Of a DNA stretch of 64,000 bases, positions 1-9,453 are shown in pieces. The notes under the pieces are model-generated. The model had not been told where the DNA came from. It did no database searches and worked only from the letters and a program-made list of their open reading frames with translations. This DNA comes from Bacteroidaceae bacterium. Lineage in GTDB: Bacteria > Bacteroidota > Bacteroidia > Bacteroidales > Bacteroidaceae. How positions within the stretch are numbered: position 1 is the first letter of the stretch; every line of letters starts with the position of its first letter. Position numbers and translations under genes: made by a program. The stretch spans positions 62,001-126,000 of the forward strand of contig JAILDV010000010.1 of NCBI GenBank assembly GCA_024688885.1. The letters run 5' to 3'.

Positions 1-1
1 G

Positions 2-1861
2 AAGAAGGAATTTGTGAGAAGGGCAGAAAAATACGAGAATTTCCCCGTCTTCACACCTTATAGCCAATTGACTCAGCGACAGAAGGATGTATTGTGGCAC
101 GGTATGTATGAAGAGAACGAATGGGGAAACCACTCCATCTGTATTGACGAGTTCTTCCGTATGCTGAGAGAAAACCAGTATAAGATACAATACCGTGTGA
201 TGCTGGCACGATACAGAGGCAAGACAGTATGTCCGACCTGTCATGGGAGAAGACTGAAAAAGGAAGCTGAATATGTGAAGATTGGCGGAAAAGGCATCTG
301 CGACCTCTGTGAAATGTCGATTGACGAGTTGAATGAGTTTTTCCGCACATTGAAAGTGACAGAACACGAATCGGAGATTGCCAAACGGCTGTTGGTGGAG
401 ATTCGGAGCAGATTGAAATTCCTGATGGATGTGGGATTGAGTTATCTGACCTTATCTCGACTAAGCAACTCATTATCAGGCGGAGAGAGTCAGCGCATCA
501 ATCTGGCAACAAGTCTGGGTTCGGCATTAGTGGGCAGCATGTACATCTTGGATGAGCCCAGCATTGGTCTCCATTCAAGAGATACTCAAAGACTGATACA
601 TGTGTTGAGGCAGTTGCAGCAGTTGGGCAATACGGTAGTGGTAGTGGAACATGACGAGGAAATCATGAGGGCTGCGGATTACCTCATTGACATGGGACCT
701 GACGCGGGGCGATTAGGAGGAGAGGTGGTGTATGCAGGAAGTCCAACGGGAGAGAATGGGAAATCTGGATTATTGGGAATTTCCAAGGCATCCCACACCA
801 TCGACTATCTGACGGGAAAGGAGAAAATTGCCATCCCTGAAACACGCCGTCCTTGGAACAACTATATCATGGTAAAAAATGCCCGAACCAATAATTTGAA
901 GGGCATTGACGTAAAGTTTCCCCTGAATGTGATGACCTGTGTGACAGGTGTGTCGGGAAGTGGCAAGTCTTCCTTGGTCAGGGACATCCTTTATCTCGCC
1001 ATGAAGCGTCATTTGGGAGAAAGTGCCGAGAAGCCGGGGTTGTTTTCAGGATTGGAAGGCGACATGGACATGATTAAGCACGTGGATTTCGTGAACCAGA
1101 ACCCTATCGGAACGTCTTCTCGTTCGAATCCTGTGACCTATATCGGTGCATGGGACGAGATTCGCAAACTCCTTGCCAATCAGCAGTTAGCGAAGCAAAT
1201 GGGTTACACTCCTGCTTACTTCTCGTTCAACGCAGAGGGGGGACGATGCGAAGAGTGCAAGGGCGAAGGAACTGTGACGGTGGAGATGCAATTCATGAAT
1301 GACTTGACATTAGAATGCGAGGCATGCCACGGGAAACGTTTCAAGAGTGACATTCTGGAAGTGAGATATCAGGGCATGAACGCCTATGACATGATGGAGA
1401 TGACCATCAATCAGGCAATAGAATTCTTCACCAAGCATGGGCAGAAAAAGATTGTGGAGAAGATGAAGCCCCTACAAGATGTGGGGTTGGGATACATCAA
1501 ACTCGGACAAACCTCATCCACCTTGTCGGGGGGTGAAAACCAACGCATCAAACTGGCTTATTACCTAAGTCAGGAACGGGCTGTCCCCACCCTCTTCATC
1601 TTCGACGAACCCACAACAGGCCTACACTTCCACGACATCCAAAAGCTGTTGGATGCCTTCAATGCCTTGATTGCCCGTGGACACACCATTCTGATTATTG
1701 AACACAACATGGACATCATCAAATGTGCCGACCACATTATCGACCTCGGTCCTGAAGGTGGACAGGCAGGTGGTAATGTGGTGGTGACTGGAACACCCGA
1801 GGAGGTGGCGAAGTGTGCATACAGCTATACAGGGCAATTCCTGCAAGACAAGATGCTGTGA
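2..1861 (+). CDS. uvrA: UvrA-family excinuclease ABC subunit A, 5' end missing
   Basis: The reading frame is open from base 2, so the gene begins before the window; the GTG at 14 is only the first possible start inside it. The visible part holds the end of the first zinc finger (CPTCHGRRL), ABC signature LSGGESQR with Walker B YILDEPSIGLH, a second Walker A (GVSGSGKSS), the second zinc finger (CEECKGEG ... CEACHGKRF), a second signature LSGGENQR and Walker B IFDEPTTGLH. This is the UvrA order, lacking only the N-terminal Walker A region (full proteins are about 930-950 residues). UvrA finds DNA lesions for the UvrABC nuclease. It could be the UvrA2-type paralogue rather than the main repair copy; the missing end prevents a decision. 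Confidence 0.9.
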   Translation, partial: KKEFVRRAEKYENFPVFTPYSQLTQRQKDVLWHGMYEENEWGNHSICIDEFFRMLRENQYKIQYRVMLARYRGKTVCPTCHGRRLKKEAEYVKIGGKGICDLCEMSIDELNEFFRTLKVTEHESEIAKRLLVEIRSRLKFLMDVGLSYLTLSRLSNSLSGGESQRINLATSLGSALVGSMYILDEPSIGLHSRDTQRLIHVLRQLQQLGNTVVVVEHDEEIMRAADYLIDMGPDAGRLGGEVVYAGSPTGENGKSGLLGISKASHTIDYLTGKEKIAIPETRRPWNNYIMVKNARTNNLKGIDVKFPLNVMTCVTGVSGSGKSSLVRDILYLAMKRHLGESAEKPGLFSGLEGDMDMIKHVDFVNQNPIGTSSRSNPVTYIGAWDEIRKLLANQQLAKQMGYTPAYFSFNAEGGRCEECKGEGTVTVEMQFMNDLTLECEACHGKRFKSDILEVRYQGMNAYDMMEMTINQAIEFFTKHGQKKIVEKMKPLQDVGLGYIKLGQTSSTLSGGENQRIKLAYYLSQERAVPTLFIFDEPTTGLHFHDIQKLLDAFNALIARGHTILIIEHNMDIIKCADHIIDLGPEGGQAGGNVVVTGTPEEVAKCAYSYTGQFLQDKML

Positions 1862-1886
1862 TTTTTTCTGTAAAAAAGTGATAAAT

Positions 1887-1937
1887 AATAAATGATGTGG
1901 AAGTTTTTTTTCGAAATATGCTTTCACATCATTTATT
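1887..1937. repeat. Inverted repeat in the GH128 gene leader
   Basis: Arms at 1887-1903 and 1921-1937 are complementary over 17 bases with one mismatch; the core AAATGATGTG / CACATCATTT is perfect. The right arm ends six bases before the -7 box at 1943, so the palindrome covers the region between -33 and -7. It may be an operator or the end hairpin of the upstream gene; there is no downstream T-tract. Confidence 0.5.
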
Positions 1938-1942
1938 TTACT

Positions 1943-1950
1943 TACCTTTG
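1943..1950 (+). promoter_or_regulatory. Promoter -7 box (TACCTTTG)
   Basis: TACCTTTG matches the Bacteroidetes -7 consensus TAnnTTTG and lies 49 bases before the start codon of the GH128-like gene. No clear TTTG -33 box is visible at the usual spacing. Confidence 0.55.
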
Positions 1951-1999
1951 TAGCCAAACAACACCCCACAAAGGGACTAACCTATAAAACTTTTTCTCG

Positions 2000-4981
2000 A
2001 TGAATAAACCAAAAACTATTATATCTATGAAACTAAGACAAATTGCCTTTATATGGCTCATCACTTTAGGTCTTTCGGTCTATGCCCAAAATACCGTCAA
2101 GAGTGTCGAGCAAGTGACAGATGCCGTCACATTAACTGATGCTGTCGATTATACCATCACAAGCGCCAACACTCCTTTTGCATCGACAGCAAGCATCGAC
2201 ATCCAGAATCCAGATGCGACAGTCGTATTCGAAAACATACGCCCATCAGTGGTCATCTCAAGATATCTGGGAAAGATTACAGCCAATGGCATCAAATTGG
2301 TCAACGGCACCAATGCCCGCGTAAGCATCTATCGCCACGGAGCCATTGTCTTCGCCCACAGCGACACCCAAAATGCTGATGGTTCAGCTTTCTACCCCGT
2401 GGTCATGTGCAGCGATGACAACTGCACAAACGTCATCGAGGGTTACAACAAGACCAGTCGCTACACTACTGGTGCCTGGAAAGATGCAGCCCGTTCCTTC
2501 ATTCTGAAACGTGGCTATATGTGCACCGTTGCTAATGAAGCCGACGGAACAGGATACAGCCATTGCTACATAGCCAACAGTACTGACCGCAAAATTACAC
2601 TTAATAAATATCTAGCAGGTAAACTCGGTTTCTTCCGAATCTTCCAATGGCAATGGCCCACAAAACTCGGCATGAGCGACGCACGGGCAGAAAACATTCT
2701 GGTGGGCACCAACGCTTCCTGGTTCTATGATTGGGGAGCAGGGAGAAGCAGCCAAACCGATTTTGAATACGTGCCACAACGCCACCATGAAGCGGGTCAA
2801 TCCAATAATGATGGTTACAAGGGCGCATGGGAGTCATGGACGAACATCAATGCCTCAGACAACACTTGTACACACATTTTAGGACAGAACGAACCAGATA
2901 ACACCGGTGGTGGCAAAGAAGTCTACACATATGTGAAAACCATCCCTGACAATCCGCGCGAGAAACATGGCGACTATCCGTTGGTGGATGTCGCCAAGGA
3001 TTTCCTTTACAGCGGAAAACGTATCGGCACCTTCGCCTGCTGCAACCCTAACACAGGATGGGTAAGCGAATACGTCGACTGGTGTCGTGAAAATAATATC
3101 CGTGTGGATTTCGTGGCAACCCACTACTACATCGGAGGGCAATCCCCCCAAGGGTGTATTGACCGTCTGTGGGCACTCTACAACGCCACAGGGCTCCCAG
3201 TATGGGTGACAGAGTGGAACAACGGCGCCAATTGGACAACAGAAGGTGGTTTCACTACCGATTCAAAAGGACAGTACTCATGGGGAAGCGGCAACGACCA
3301 GGAGATGAATGGCATATGGCTGAAAGACGTGCTTGTACGTGCTGACAAACCTGAGAATAAATGGTTGGAGCGTCTTGCCGTGTATAATGCAGTGGAAGGA
3401 AAACGCCAAATTGAAGCAGGAGGTTCACTAACCGATGGGGGCAAAGTATTGGGAACTTATCACTCAGGCTTTGCTTACAATGACGCCAATGAGTACTTCA
3501 TGCCTTGGACATACAAAACTCCAGAGAACCTTGCTGTATCCAAGTATAACACCACCACGAAAAAAGTAACACTCACTTGGACACACAACAACTCTAAGCA
3601 GAGTAACTCCATCCGAGTGCAACGGAAAGTGGGCACAAGCAGGTATGAAACCGTGGAAGACCTCGGAATGCACGAAAGCGGCGAACTCACCTTCACGGAT
3701 GACGTGGAGGGTTTGTCAGGTGCTGTGACCTACAGAATCAGCGATTCAGACACAGACGGCAACACACGTTACTCCAACGAAGTGACAGTTGATGCCGCTC
3801 CTGCAAAAGGAAATGAGAATTATCAGTATGGAACATCAACCATTTCCTCCACCGAAGAAAAGAACATTAACTACACCACGAGTCTCAATGTGGAGAAAGC
3901 AACCAGCATCTGCATGTTCACAGGTTCCTTGACGAACAAAAACGCATCTTTCCGTGCAGGAACCCACGTAGCCAACAATTACTCAAAAAAATACTTCTCC
4001 TGTCAGATTCTCCCATGGAAAAGTAACACCGCCGCCATTGAAACCAACGAGGAGCTGCCTTTCTTGGCTCTTCCCATGGGGAACTACAAATATGGCGACT
4101 TAGACTGCGAAGTGGGGAGCATCACGTCAAACGTTGCCAAAGATGACAATTGGACAGAGGTAACAGAAGTGACATTCCAACAGCCATTCCCAGAAGGTGT
4201 GACACCTATCATCCTGACCGAAATCCGCAAACCAACTACTTCTAATGCAGTTTATTCCGCAAGGGTGTTTGATGTCACGAATACAGGATTCAAGTTCATC
4301 ATCTACCCTGAAGATGCTACTGGCACGAAAATCTCTCGCGCTCAAACCATCTGCTACCTTGCCATCACTCCAGGTTTGGGTTTTATGGATGAAGAAAATC
4401 AGCTCCTCATCGCCGCAGGTATGGGTACAGACGAAGAAATCTATGGCATTACGGCACAAACAAACTCGTTGTGTGTGCCCGTGTATGACGAATCCAGCAG
4501 CTCTACCACCATGGAGCAGCTGCACCTCTATCAGCCCACCATCCTTACCGCTTTACAAACCAACAACTACCCCTCTGCATGTATGCTTCGCAGAACCAAC
4601 GTAACCAAGAAGGAAGACGACATCACATGGACCACGGGATTCAAAATCAAGCGCATCCCCGACCATGATTTGAAGGTGGGTGAAGAAACTATACCCGCAA
4701 ACACCACCATTGAAGCCTACCGCGACCGGGTTGGTTGGGTGGCACTTGCCATTTACAAAGAAGGTGGCTCTGCACCAACTGCTATTCAAGACGTTCCAGC
4801 AGAACAACTAATCGATTCCTTCAAACCACGTGTAGTGAATGGACGTGTCTTTGTGGATGGAGTGGCTTCGTTCAACATCTATAACATCACAGGAGCACCA
4901 TTGGCGTCGGATACAATGCTCTCGCCTGGCATCTATGTGATTCAAGCAAATGGAAAGTCTTATAAAATATTGGTTAAATAA
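2000..4981 (+). CDS. Secreted GH128-like glycoside hydrolase with T9SS sorting domain
   Basis: Probable secreted beta-glucan hydrolase. Residues about 195-450 resemble the Glyco_hydro_cc / GH128 barrel: WFYDWG, LGQNEPD (candidate acid/base Glu298), VDFVATHYY and VWVTEWN (candidate nucleophile Glu405). A signal peptide (MKLRQIAFIW..VYAQ) begins at the in-frame ATG at 2027, which may be the true start; the upstream ATG at 2000 adds nine residues. A fibronectin-like segment follows at about 510-600, then an unassigned beta-rich region. The last 75 residues end in GIYVIQANGKSYKILVK, the pattern of a T9SS C-terminal sorting domain, so export to the cell surface is likely. The deoD gene follows after 12 bases. 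Substrate (beta-1,3-glucan is usual for GH128) is inferred from the family. Confidence 0.8.
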   Translation: MNKPKTIISMKLRQIAFIWLITLGLSVYAQNTVKSVEQVTDAVTLTDAVDYTITSANTPFASTASIDIQNPDATVVFENIRPSVVISRYLGKITANGIKLVNGTNARVSIYRHGAIVFAHSDTQNADGSAFYPVVMCSDDNCTNVIEGYNKTSRYTTGAWKDAARSFILKRGYMCTVANEADGTGYSHCYIANSTDRKITLNKYLAGKLGFFRIFQWQWPTKLGMSDARAENILVGTNASWFYDWGAGRSSQTDFEYVPQRHHEAGQSNNDGYKGAWESWTNINASDNTCTHILGQNEPDNTGGGKEVYTYVKTIPDNPREKHGDYPLVDVAKDFLYSGKRIGTFACCNPNTGWVSEYVDWCRENNIRVDFVATHYYIGGQSPQGCIDRLWALYNATGLPVWVTEWNNGANWTTEGGFTTDSKGQYSWGSGNDQEMNGIWLKDVLVRADKPENKWLERLAVYNAVEGKRQIEAGGSLTDGGKVLGTYHSGFAYNDANEYFMPWTYKTPENLAVSKYNTTTKKVTLTWTHNNSKQSNSIRVQRKVGTSRYETVEDLGMHESGELTFTDDVEGLSGAVTYRISDSDTDGNTRYSNEVTVDAAPAKGNENYQYGTSTISSTEEKNINYTTSLNVEKATSICMFTGSLTNKNASFRAGTHVANNYSKKYFSCQILPWKSNTAAIETNEELPFLALPMGNYKYGDLDCEVGSITSNVAKDDNWTEVTEVTFQQPFPEGVTPIILTEIRKPTTSNAVYSARVFDVTNTGFKFIIYPEDATGTKISRAQTICYLAITPGLGFMDEENQLLIAAGMGTDEEIYGITAQTNSLCVPVYDESSSSTTMEQLHLYQPTILTALQTNNYPSACMLRRTNVTKKEDDITWTTGFKIKRIPDHDLKVGEETIPANTTIEAYRDRVGWVALAIYKEGGSAPTAIQDVPAEQLIDSFKPRVVNGRVFVDGVASFNIYNITGAPLASDTMLSPGIYVIQANGKSYKILVK

Positions 4982-4993
4982 AACAACAGCTAT

Positions 4994-5710
4994 ATGGCAA
5001 CACCACACATATCCGCCCCAGAAGGCGCATTCGCCAAGACGATTCTAATGCCTGGCGATCCTCTGCGGGCAGAGTTTATCGCAGAGACATTCCTCGATGC
5101 ACCCCAATTGGTTACATCTGTACGTAATGTATTGGGCTACACAGGCACCTACAAAGGAAAGCCCGTGTCTGTAATGGCAAGCGGGATGGGCATGCCCAGC
5201 ATTGGCATCTATTCCTACGAGCTGTACAAGTTCTATGGCGTGGACAATATCATACGCATCGGTTCTGCCGGCAGTTATCGTGATTGGCTGAACGTGATGG
5301 ATGTGACATTGGCAGAGAGTGCCGTGAGTGACTCCACTTTCGCAAAAGTGCAAGGAGGAGTGACAGCAAAATGCATCAAGCCTAGTGCAGAACTGAATAA
5401 TGTCATCCAGAAGAAGGCAAAAGATTTAGGCATCAATTTAAAGATGAGCGTCGTACACTCCAGCGATGTCTTCTATTCAGATGCTTCACAAGGCACGTGG
5501 CAGGACATAGCCGAGCGGACAGGAAGTGACTGCGTGGAGATGGAAAGCTTTGCTCTCTTCCACAATGCCAACATTTTGAGGAAACGGGCTGCATGCCTGC
5601 TGACCATTAGTGACTCTTTTGTCAGCCACGTGGAACTAACAGCCGAGGAAAGGCAAAATTCTTTCACCGAAATGATGAAACTTGCTTTGGAAACAGCCAT
5701 CGATTTATGA
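4994..5710 (+). CDS. deoD: Purine nucleoside phosphorylase, DeoD type
   Basis: Phosphorolyses purine (deoxy)nucleosides to base and (deoxy)ribose-1-phosphate in the cytoplasm, for salvage. The 238-residue protein has the usual hexameric PNP length and starts TPHI-A-GAFAKTILMPGDPLRAE; it carries the phosphate-binding GDPLRA, SGMGMPS, the GSAGS loop, VEMES near residue 180 and the catalytic Asp in TISDSF near residue 205. It lies between genes for two secreted hydrolases with gaps of 12 and 22 bases, so it is probably co-transcribed with them, an odd setting for a housekeeping salvage enzyme. Confidence 0.95.
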   Translation: MATPHISAPEGAFAKTILMPGDPLRAEFIAETFLDAPQLVTSVRNVLGYTGTYKGKPVSVMASGMGMPSIGIYSYELYKFYGVDNIIRIGSAGSYRDWLNVMDVTLAESAVSDSTFAKVQGGVTAKCIKPSAELNNVIQKKAKDLGINLKMSVVHSSDVFYSDASQGTWQDIAERTGSDCVEMESFALFHNANILRKRAACLLTISDSFVSHVELTAEERQNSFTEMMKLALETAIDL

Positions 5711-5732
5711 AACAACTAACTATTCAACCAAG

Positions 5733-8060
5733 ATGAAAAAATTATTGCTAACTAACTTTTTGATGCTCTTGACATTTTGTGTTCATGCCCAATCGAACAC
5801 AGACAGGACATCGTACATTATAAATCCAAGTTTTGAAAATGGAACAAACGGATGGGTTTGTGAGAATCTAGCCGCTCAAACGAACTCTGATTTCAGAAAA
5901 GCAGGGAGCACCTATATGGAAAGATGGGTCTCCAAAGGCAATTCAGTGGGAGACGGCAGCATATACCAAACTCTCACCAAACTGCCCATTGGCATTTATA
6001 AACTCACCGTTGCCGCACAGAATCTGAACCAGAATTCCACATCACAGAAGTGTAATGGTGCATACATCTATGCTGATGACCAGAAAACCGACGTTTACAC
6101 TCCAGCCGATTATTCTGTTACGTTCACCAACATCATCGGCGAAGTGGAAATCGGTTATGTAGCAAAGAACGCTACTGGCAACTGGATTGCCGTCGACAAT
6201 TTCCGTTTGACACAGATTGGGGATGTAGAATCAGGAATTGTGCAAGATGAGGTAAAACGGATGCTAGAAGAGGCAGAAAAGATTTCAACGGACATTATTC
6301 CCACAAACCTCGCATCAGCCCTCCAGTCTGCTATAACCGCAGGAAAACTCATCAACACGACTTCTGCTGACACGGAGATACAACAGGCGTTGAAAGATTT
6401 AAAGAAGGCTATTGAAAAGGGACAATTTGCGGCAAACCTTGCAAATGCCACTCCCGGTAGTGGTACAGCACCCGCTGTCACTGCCACCAATCATTATGTT
6501 GCCACAGGTGCGACTCAAGCCTTAGTACGTGCAACGATGAAAGGTTCCAATATCATGGAACGTGGTGTATGTTGGAGCACGGAACATAATCCGACCGTAT
6601 TGGATGAACGTACCACCAAATATTTCAATTTGAAAGGTTACATATTCCACATCAAAGGTTTGCAACCAGCCACAGTCTATTATGTCCGTCCTTATGTGAT
6701 GAACAACACCTACACGGTGGCATACGGAGATGAGGTTAAAATCGTGACTCACCCCAATGGCACTTGCACAGGATCATGGAATGAAGGAGCACCCGATGCT
6801 GCAGCCAATCAGCGATGCCGTGATGCCATCCAGCAAACCATCGCCTACTTCAATGAGTGGACAGGCATTCAGGGCTTCCATCTGAGTGGTAACTACGGAG
6901 CCGAAACTCCAACAGCTGACTGCAAATATCGTGGATGGATGCGTATCGGCCCGAATCCAGGAAATCAAGCTATCGGCACAGTGCTGCATGAGACTGGACA
7001 CGGTGTGGGCGTAGGACAACATGTGAGATGGAATGACTGCACTGACACTCGTGCAGACCAGGGGAAATACGGTAAATGGTTGGGACGTGAAGCGAACGAT
7101 GTACTTCATTTCTTAGAGAACTACTATGGTGACGAAGTGTTCTTTACAGGTGATGCCGTGCATGGATGGGGAACCAGTTCAAACACATCCATTACCAATG
7201 CCACAATATCTTACGACTGGCTTGTCAACGGGGCAGATAAAGACAAACATCAAGAACTTCAGTATATTGGTGGTATGTGCATCCTGCACGGACTTTTCAT
7301 TGACGGTTTGCCACCCACGGCAAGTGATTGGTACATTACCGATCAGAACGGTATTGCGGGCTACACTTACAACTTTGATGACAACAAGAAGTATTACTTG
7401 ATGAACAAGGATGTAGAACACGGATTAGGCACAGGATTACTCTATCAACGTGCCAAGACAGACATTGCATGGAAACCTTTATTGACAGGTGCTGTTCTTA
7501 GTGATTCTGCTGCATGGTATATGGAGTTTGACCCACAGTATTGTCTCTATTCTTTCAAGAATGCTTCCACTGGCAAATATCTGACACATTCATCTTCCGG
7601 TAATATGGAGGTGAAGACCTTGAAGACAAACCCCACCAACGATGAAAAGTTCCAACTGATGCCAGACAGAACAGATGTGACCATCAAAATAGACGGCAAA
7701 AATAACAAGACTCATGGATATTGGTTCACATGGAACGACTCTGGTTTCAAATCCATGAGTGCCGCAACTCTTTCTAATCGGAAAGGATATGGAAACATTT
7801 CACAAGAAACATTTGATTTCAGCGACAATGCAACTGTTCAGCAATGGATCATTCTTAGTGAAGATGAGTTAGCCACCTATCAGCAGAAAGCCATTGAAAC
7901 AGGTATCACAAATATACATGTCAATGACAAAACCATTGGCGGCGAGGATACTGTTGTAAGCATCTACACAACAGACGGCTTTCCATTGAATTCGACCCAG
8001 CAGGGTTTCAACATTATCAAGTACAGTAGCGGAGCGGTTAAAAAAATCTATGTCAAATAA
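5733..8060 (+). CDS. Secreted multidomain zinc metallopeptidase-like protein, T9SS cargo
   Basis: The start at 5733 gives a clean signal peptide (MKKLLLTNFLMLLTFCVHAQ); a longer frame from 5682 overlaps deoD and is unlikely. Visible order: an N-terminal galactose-binding-like region (SYIINPSFENGTNGW, about 25-170), a short helical segment (about 175-240), a fibronectin-like domain (about 255-345), then a peptidase-like region with HETGH (His419, Glu420, His423), Gly426 and His430. That fits zinc binding, with spacing HExxHxxGxxxH, one residue longer than the metzincin pattern. A ricin-like beta-trefoil segment may follow at about 600-660, and the end (IIKYSSGAVKKIYVK) resembles a T9SS sorting domain. 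Substrate unknown; peptidase activity is inferred from the motif only. Confidence 0.72.
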   Translation: MKKLLLTNFLMLLTFCVHAQSNTDRTSYIINPSFENGTNGWVCENLAAQTNSDFRKAGSTYMERWVSKGNSVGDGSIYQTLTKLPIGIYKLTVAAQNLNQNSTSQKCNGAYIYADDQKTDVYTPADYSVTFTNIIGEVEIGYVAKNATGNWIAVDNFRLTQIGDVESGIVQDEVKRMLEEAEKISTDIIPTNLASALQSAITAGKLINTTSADTEIQQALKDLKKAIEKGQFAANLANATPGSGTAPAVTATNHYVATGATQALVRATMKGSNIMERGVCWSTEHNPTVLDERTTKYFNLKGYIFHIKGLQPATVYYVRPYVMNNTYTVAYGDEVKIVTHPNGTCTGSWNEGAPDAAANQRCRDAIQQTIAYFNEWTGIQGFHLSGNYGAETPTADCKYRGWMRIGPNPGNQAIGTVLHETGHGVGVGQHVRWNDCTDTRADQGKYGKWLGREANDVLHFLENYYGDEVFFTGDAVHGWGTSSNTSITNATISYDWLVNGADKDKHQELQYIGGMCILHGLFIDGLPPTASDWYITDQNGIAGYTYNFDDNKKYYLMNKDVEHGLGTGLLYQRAKTDIAWKPLLTGAVLSDSAAWYMEFDPQYCLYSFKNASTGKYLTHSSSGNMEVKTLKTNPTNDEKFQLMPDRTDVTIKIDGKNNKTHGYWFTWNDSGFKSMSAATLSNRKGYGNISQETFDFSDNATVQQWIILSEDELATYQQKAIETGITNIHVNDKTIGGEDTVVSIYTTDGFPLNSTQQGFNIIKYSSGAVKKIYVK

Positions 8061-8061
8061 G

Positions 8062-9426
8062 ATGAAACATATACTTCTATCATGGTTGGCATGCACACTT
8101 TTGTGTATGCCATCTTTTGCCAAAAAGACAACTGACCAATGGCCTGACGGCTCAGAAATCAGCGAATGGTTCAAACAAACCACCTCCGTTGACATCCAAA
8201 CATTGGGTAAAGCATATCGTGTGACAGACTATGGCGTGGTGAATGATGGCAAACTTCACACTACTGAGATGCAGGCACTCATCAACAAGGTGGCAAGTGA
8301 AGGAGGAGGTGTCATCGTCATTCCTGAAGGCACATATATGACTGGCGCCCTATTCTTTAAACAGGGTGTTCATCTGCACTTGTACGATGGAGCAACATTG
8401 ATGGGCAGCAGTGACCCAAGTGACTACCCTATCACCAAGACACGCATTGAGGGTGAAACTTGTCTGTATTACTCTGCCCTCATCAATGCAGACGGCTTGG
8501 ATGGATTCACAATATCAGGAAAGGGAACGATTGACGGTAATGGTTATACGTTTTGGAAACATTTTTGGGAAAGAAGAAGTTGGAATCCTCAATGCACAAA
8601 CAAGGATGAGCAACGTCCCAGATTGGTGTATGTTAGCAATAGCAAGAATGTACAGATAGATGGGGTGAAATTGCAGAACTCTGCCTTCTGGACTACACAT
8701 ATATATAATAGTGAAAATGTCAAACTACTACGTCTGCATATCTATTCTCCCGCAAAACCTGTTAAAGCCCCCAGTACTGATGCTATCGACCTCGATGTGG
8801 TGAAGAATGTGTTAGTGAAAGACTGTTACATGAGTGTCAATGATGATGCAGTTGCCCTTAAGGGAGGGAAAGGACCTTATGCTGACTATTGGCGCACTCC
8901 TTATGAGGGAATTGACATTAACAAGTATCCTGAAATGATTGGAGATGGTGCCAATGAAAACATCATTATCGAAGACTGCGAATATGGTTTCTGTCATGGT
9001 TGCCTGACATTGGGCAGCGAATCCGTGTACGACCACAATATCATTTTACGCCGCATCAAGGTCACAGAGGCGAACAATCTATTATGGCTGAAAATGCGTC
9101 CTGACACGCCCCAGACCTACGAATATGTCACGGTGGAAGACATTGAGGGGAATGGCAAAAATTTCCTTCTTGTGGCGCCATGGACTCAGTTCTATGACCT
9201 AAAGGGAAGGGAAAGCATTCCCATGTCATACAGCAATCACATCACCATGAGAAACATCACCTTTGATTGCAATGTCTTTTTCAATGTTAAACAAAAAGAA
9301 GACCAATACCATCTTAGCAACTTCACTTTCGAAAACCTGACCATCACAGCCCAGAATACAGAATTCCATCAAGAATATGTCGAAAATTTTACCGTAAAGA
9401 ATGTGAAAGCCGAAAAAAAACCGTAA
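8062..9426 (+). CDS. GH28-family polygalacturonase-like pectinase
   Basis: Probable periplasmic or surface pectin hydrolase. A signal peptide (MKHILLSWLACTLLCMPSFA) starts at 8062, one base after the stop of the preceding gene; an ATG at 8050 would add four residues. The beta-helix repeats start with YRVTDYGVVNDG. GH28 landmarks follow: PSTDAIDLD, SVNDDAVALKGG (catalytic Asp pair), FCHGCLTLGSE (catalytic His) and the substrate-binding RRIK. There is no T9SS tail, unlike the two secreted proteins upstream. Linkage with GH128 and the metallopeptidase suggests a small cluster for degrading plant or complex-glycan material, without SusC/SusD genes in view. Confidence 0.88.
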   Translation: MKHILLSWLACTLLCMPSFAKKTTDQWPDGSEISEWFKQTTSVDIQTLGKAYRVTDYGVVNDGKLHTTEMQALINKVASEGGGVIVIPEGTYMTGALFFKQGVHLHLYDGATLMGSSDPSDYPITKTRIEGETCLYYSALINADGLDGFTISGKGTIDGNGYTFWKHFWERRSWNPQCTNKDEQRPRLVYVSNSKNVQIDGVKLQNSAFWTTHIYNSENVKLLRLHIYSPAKPVKAPSTDAIDLDVVKNVLVKDCYMSVNDDAVALKGGKGPYADYWRTPYEGIDINKYPEMIGDGANENIIIEDCEYGFCHGCLTLGSESVYDHNIILRRIKVTEANNLLWLKMRPDTPQTYEYVTVEDIEGNGKNFLLVAPWTQFYDLKGRESIPMSYSNHITMRNITFDCNVFFNVKQKEDQYHLSNFTFENLTITAQNTEFHQEYVENFTVKNVKAEKKP

Positions 9427-9431
9427 ATTTG
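9424..9431 (+). promoter_or_regulatory. Promoter -7 box (TAAATTTG)
   Basis: TAAATTTG overlaps the stop codon of the GH28 gene and lies 22 bases before the transporter start at 9454, suggesting a separate transcript for the downstream pair. Confidence 0.45.
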
Positions 9432-9453
9432 CACCCCGAAAAAACAACACGGT

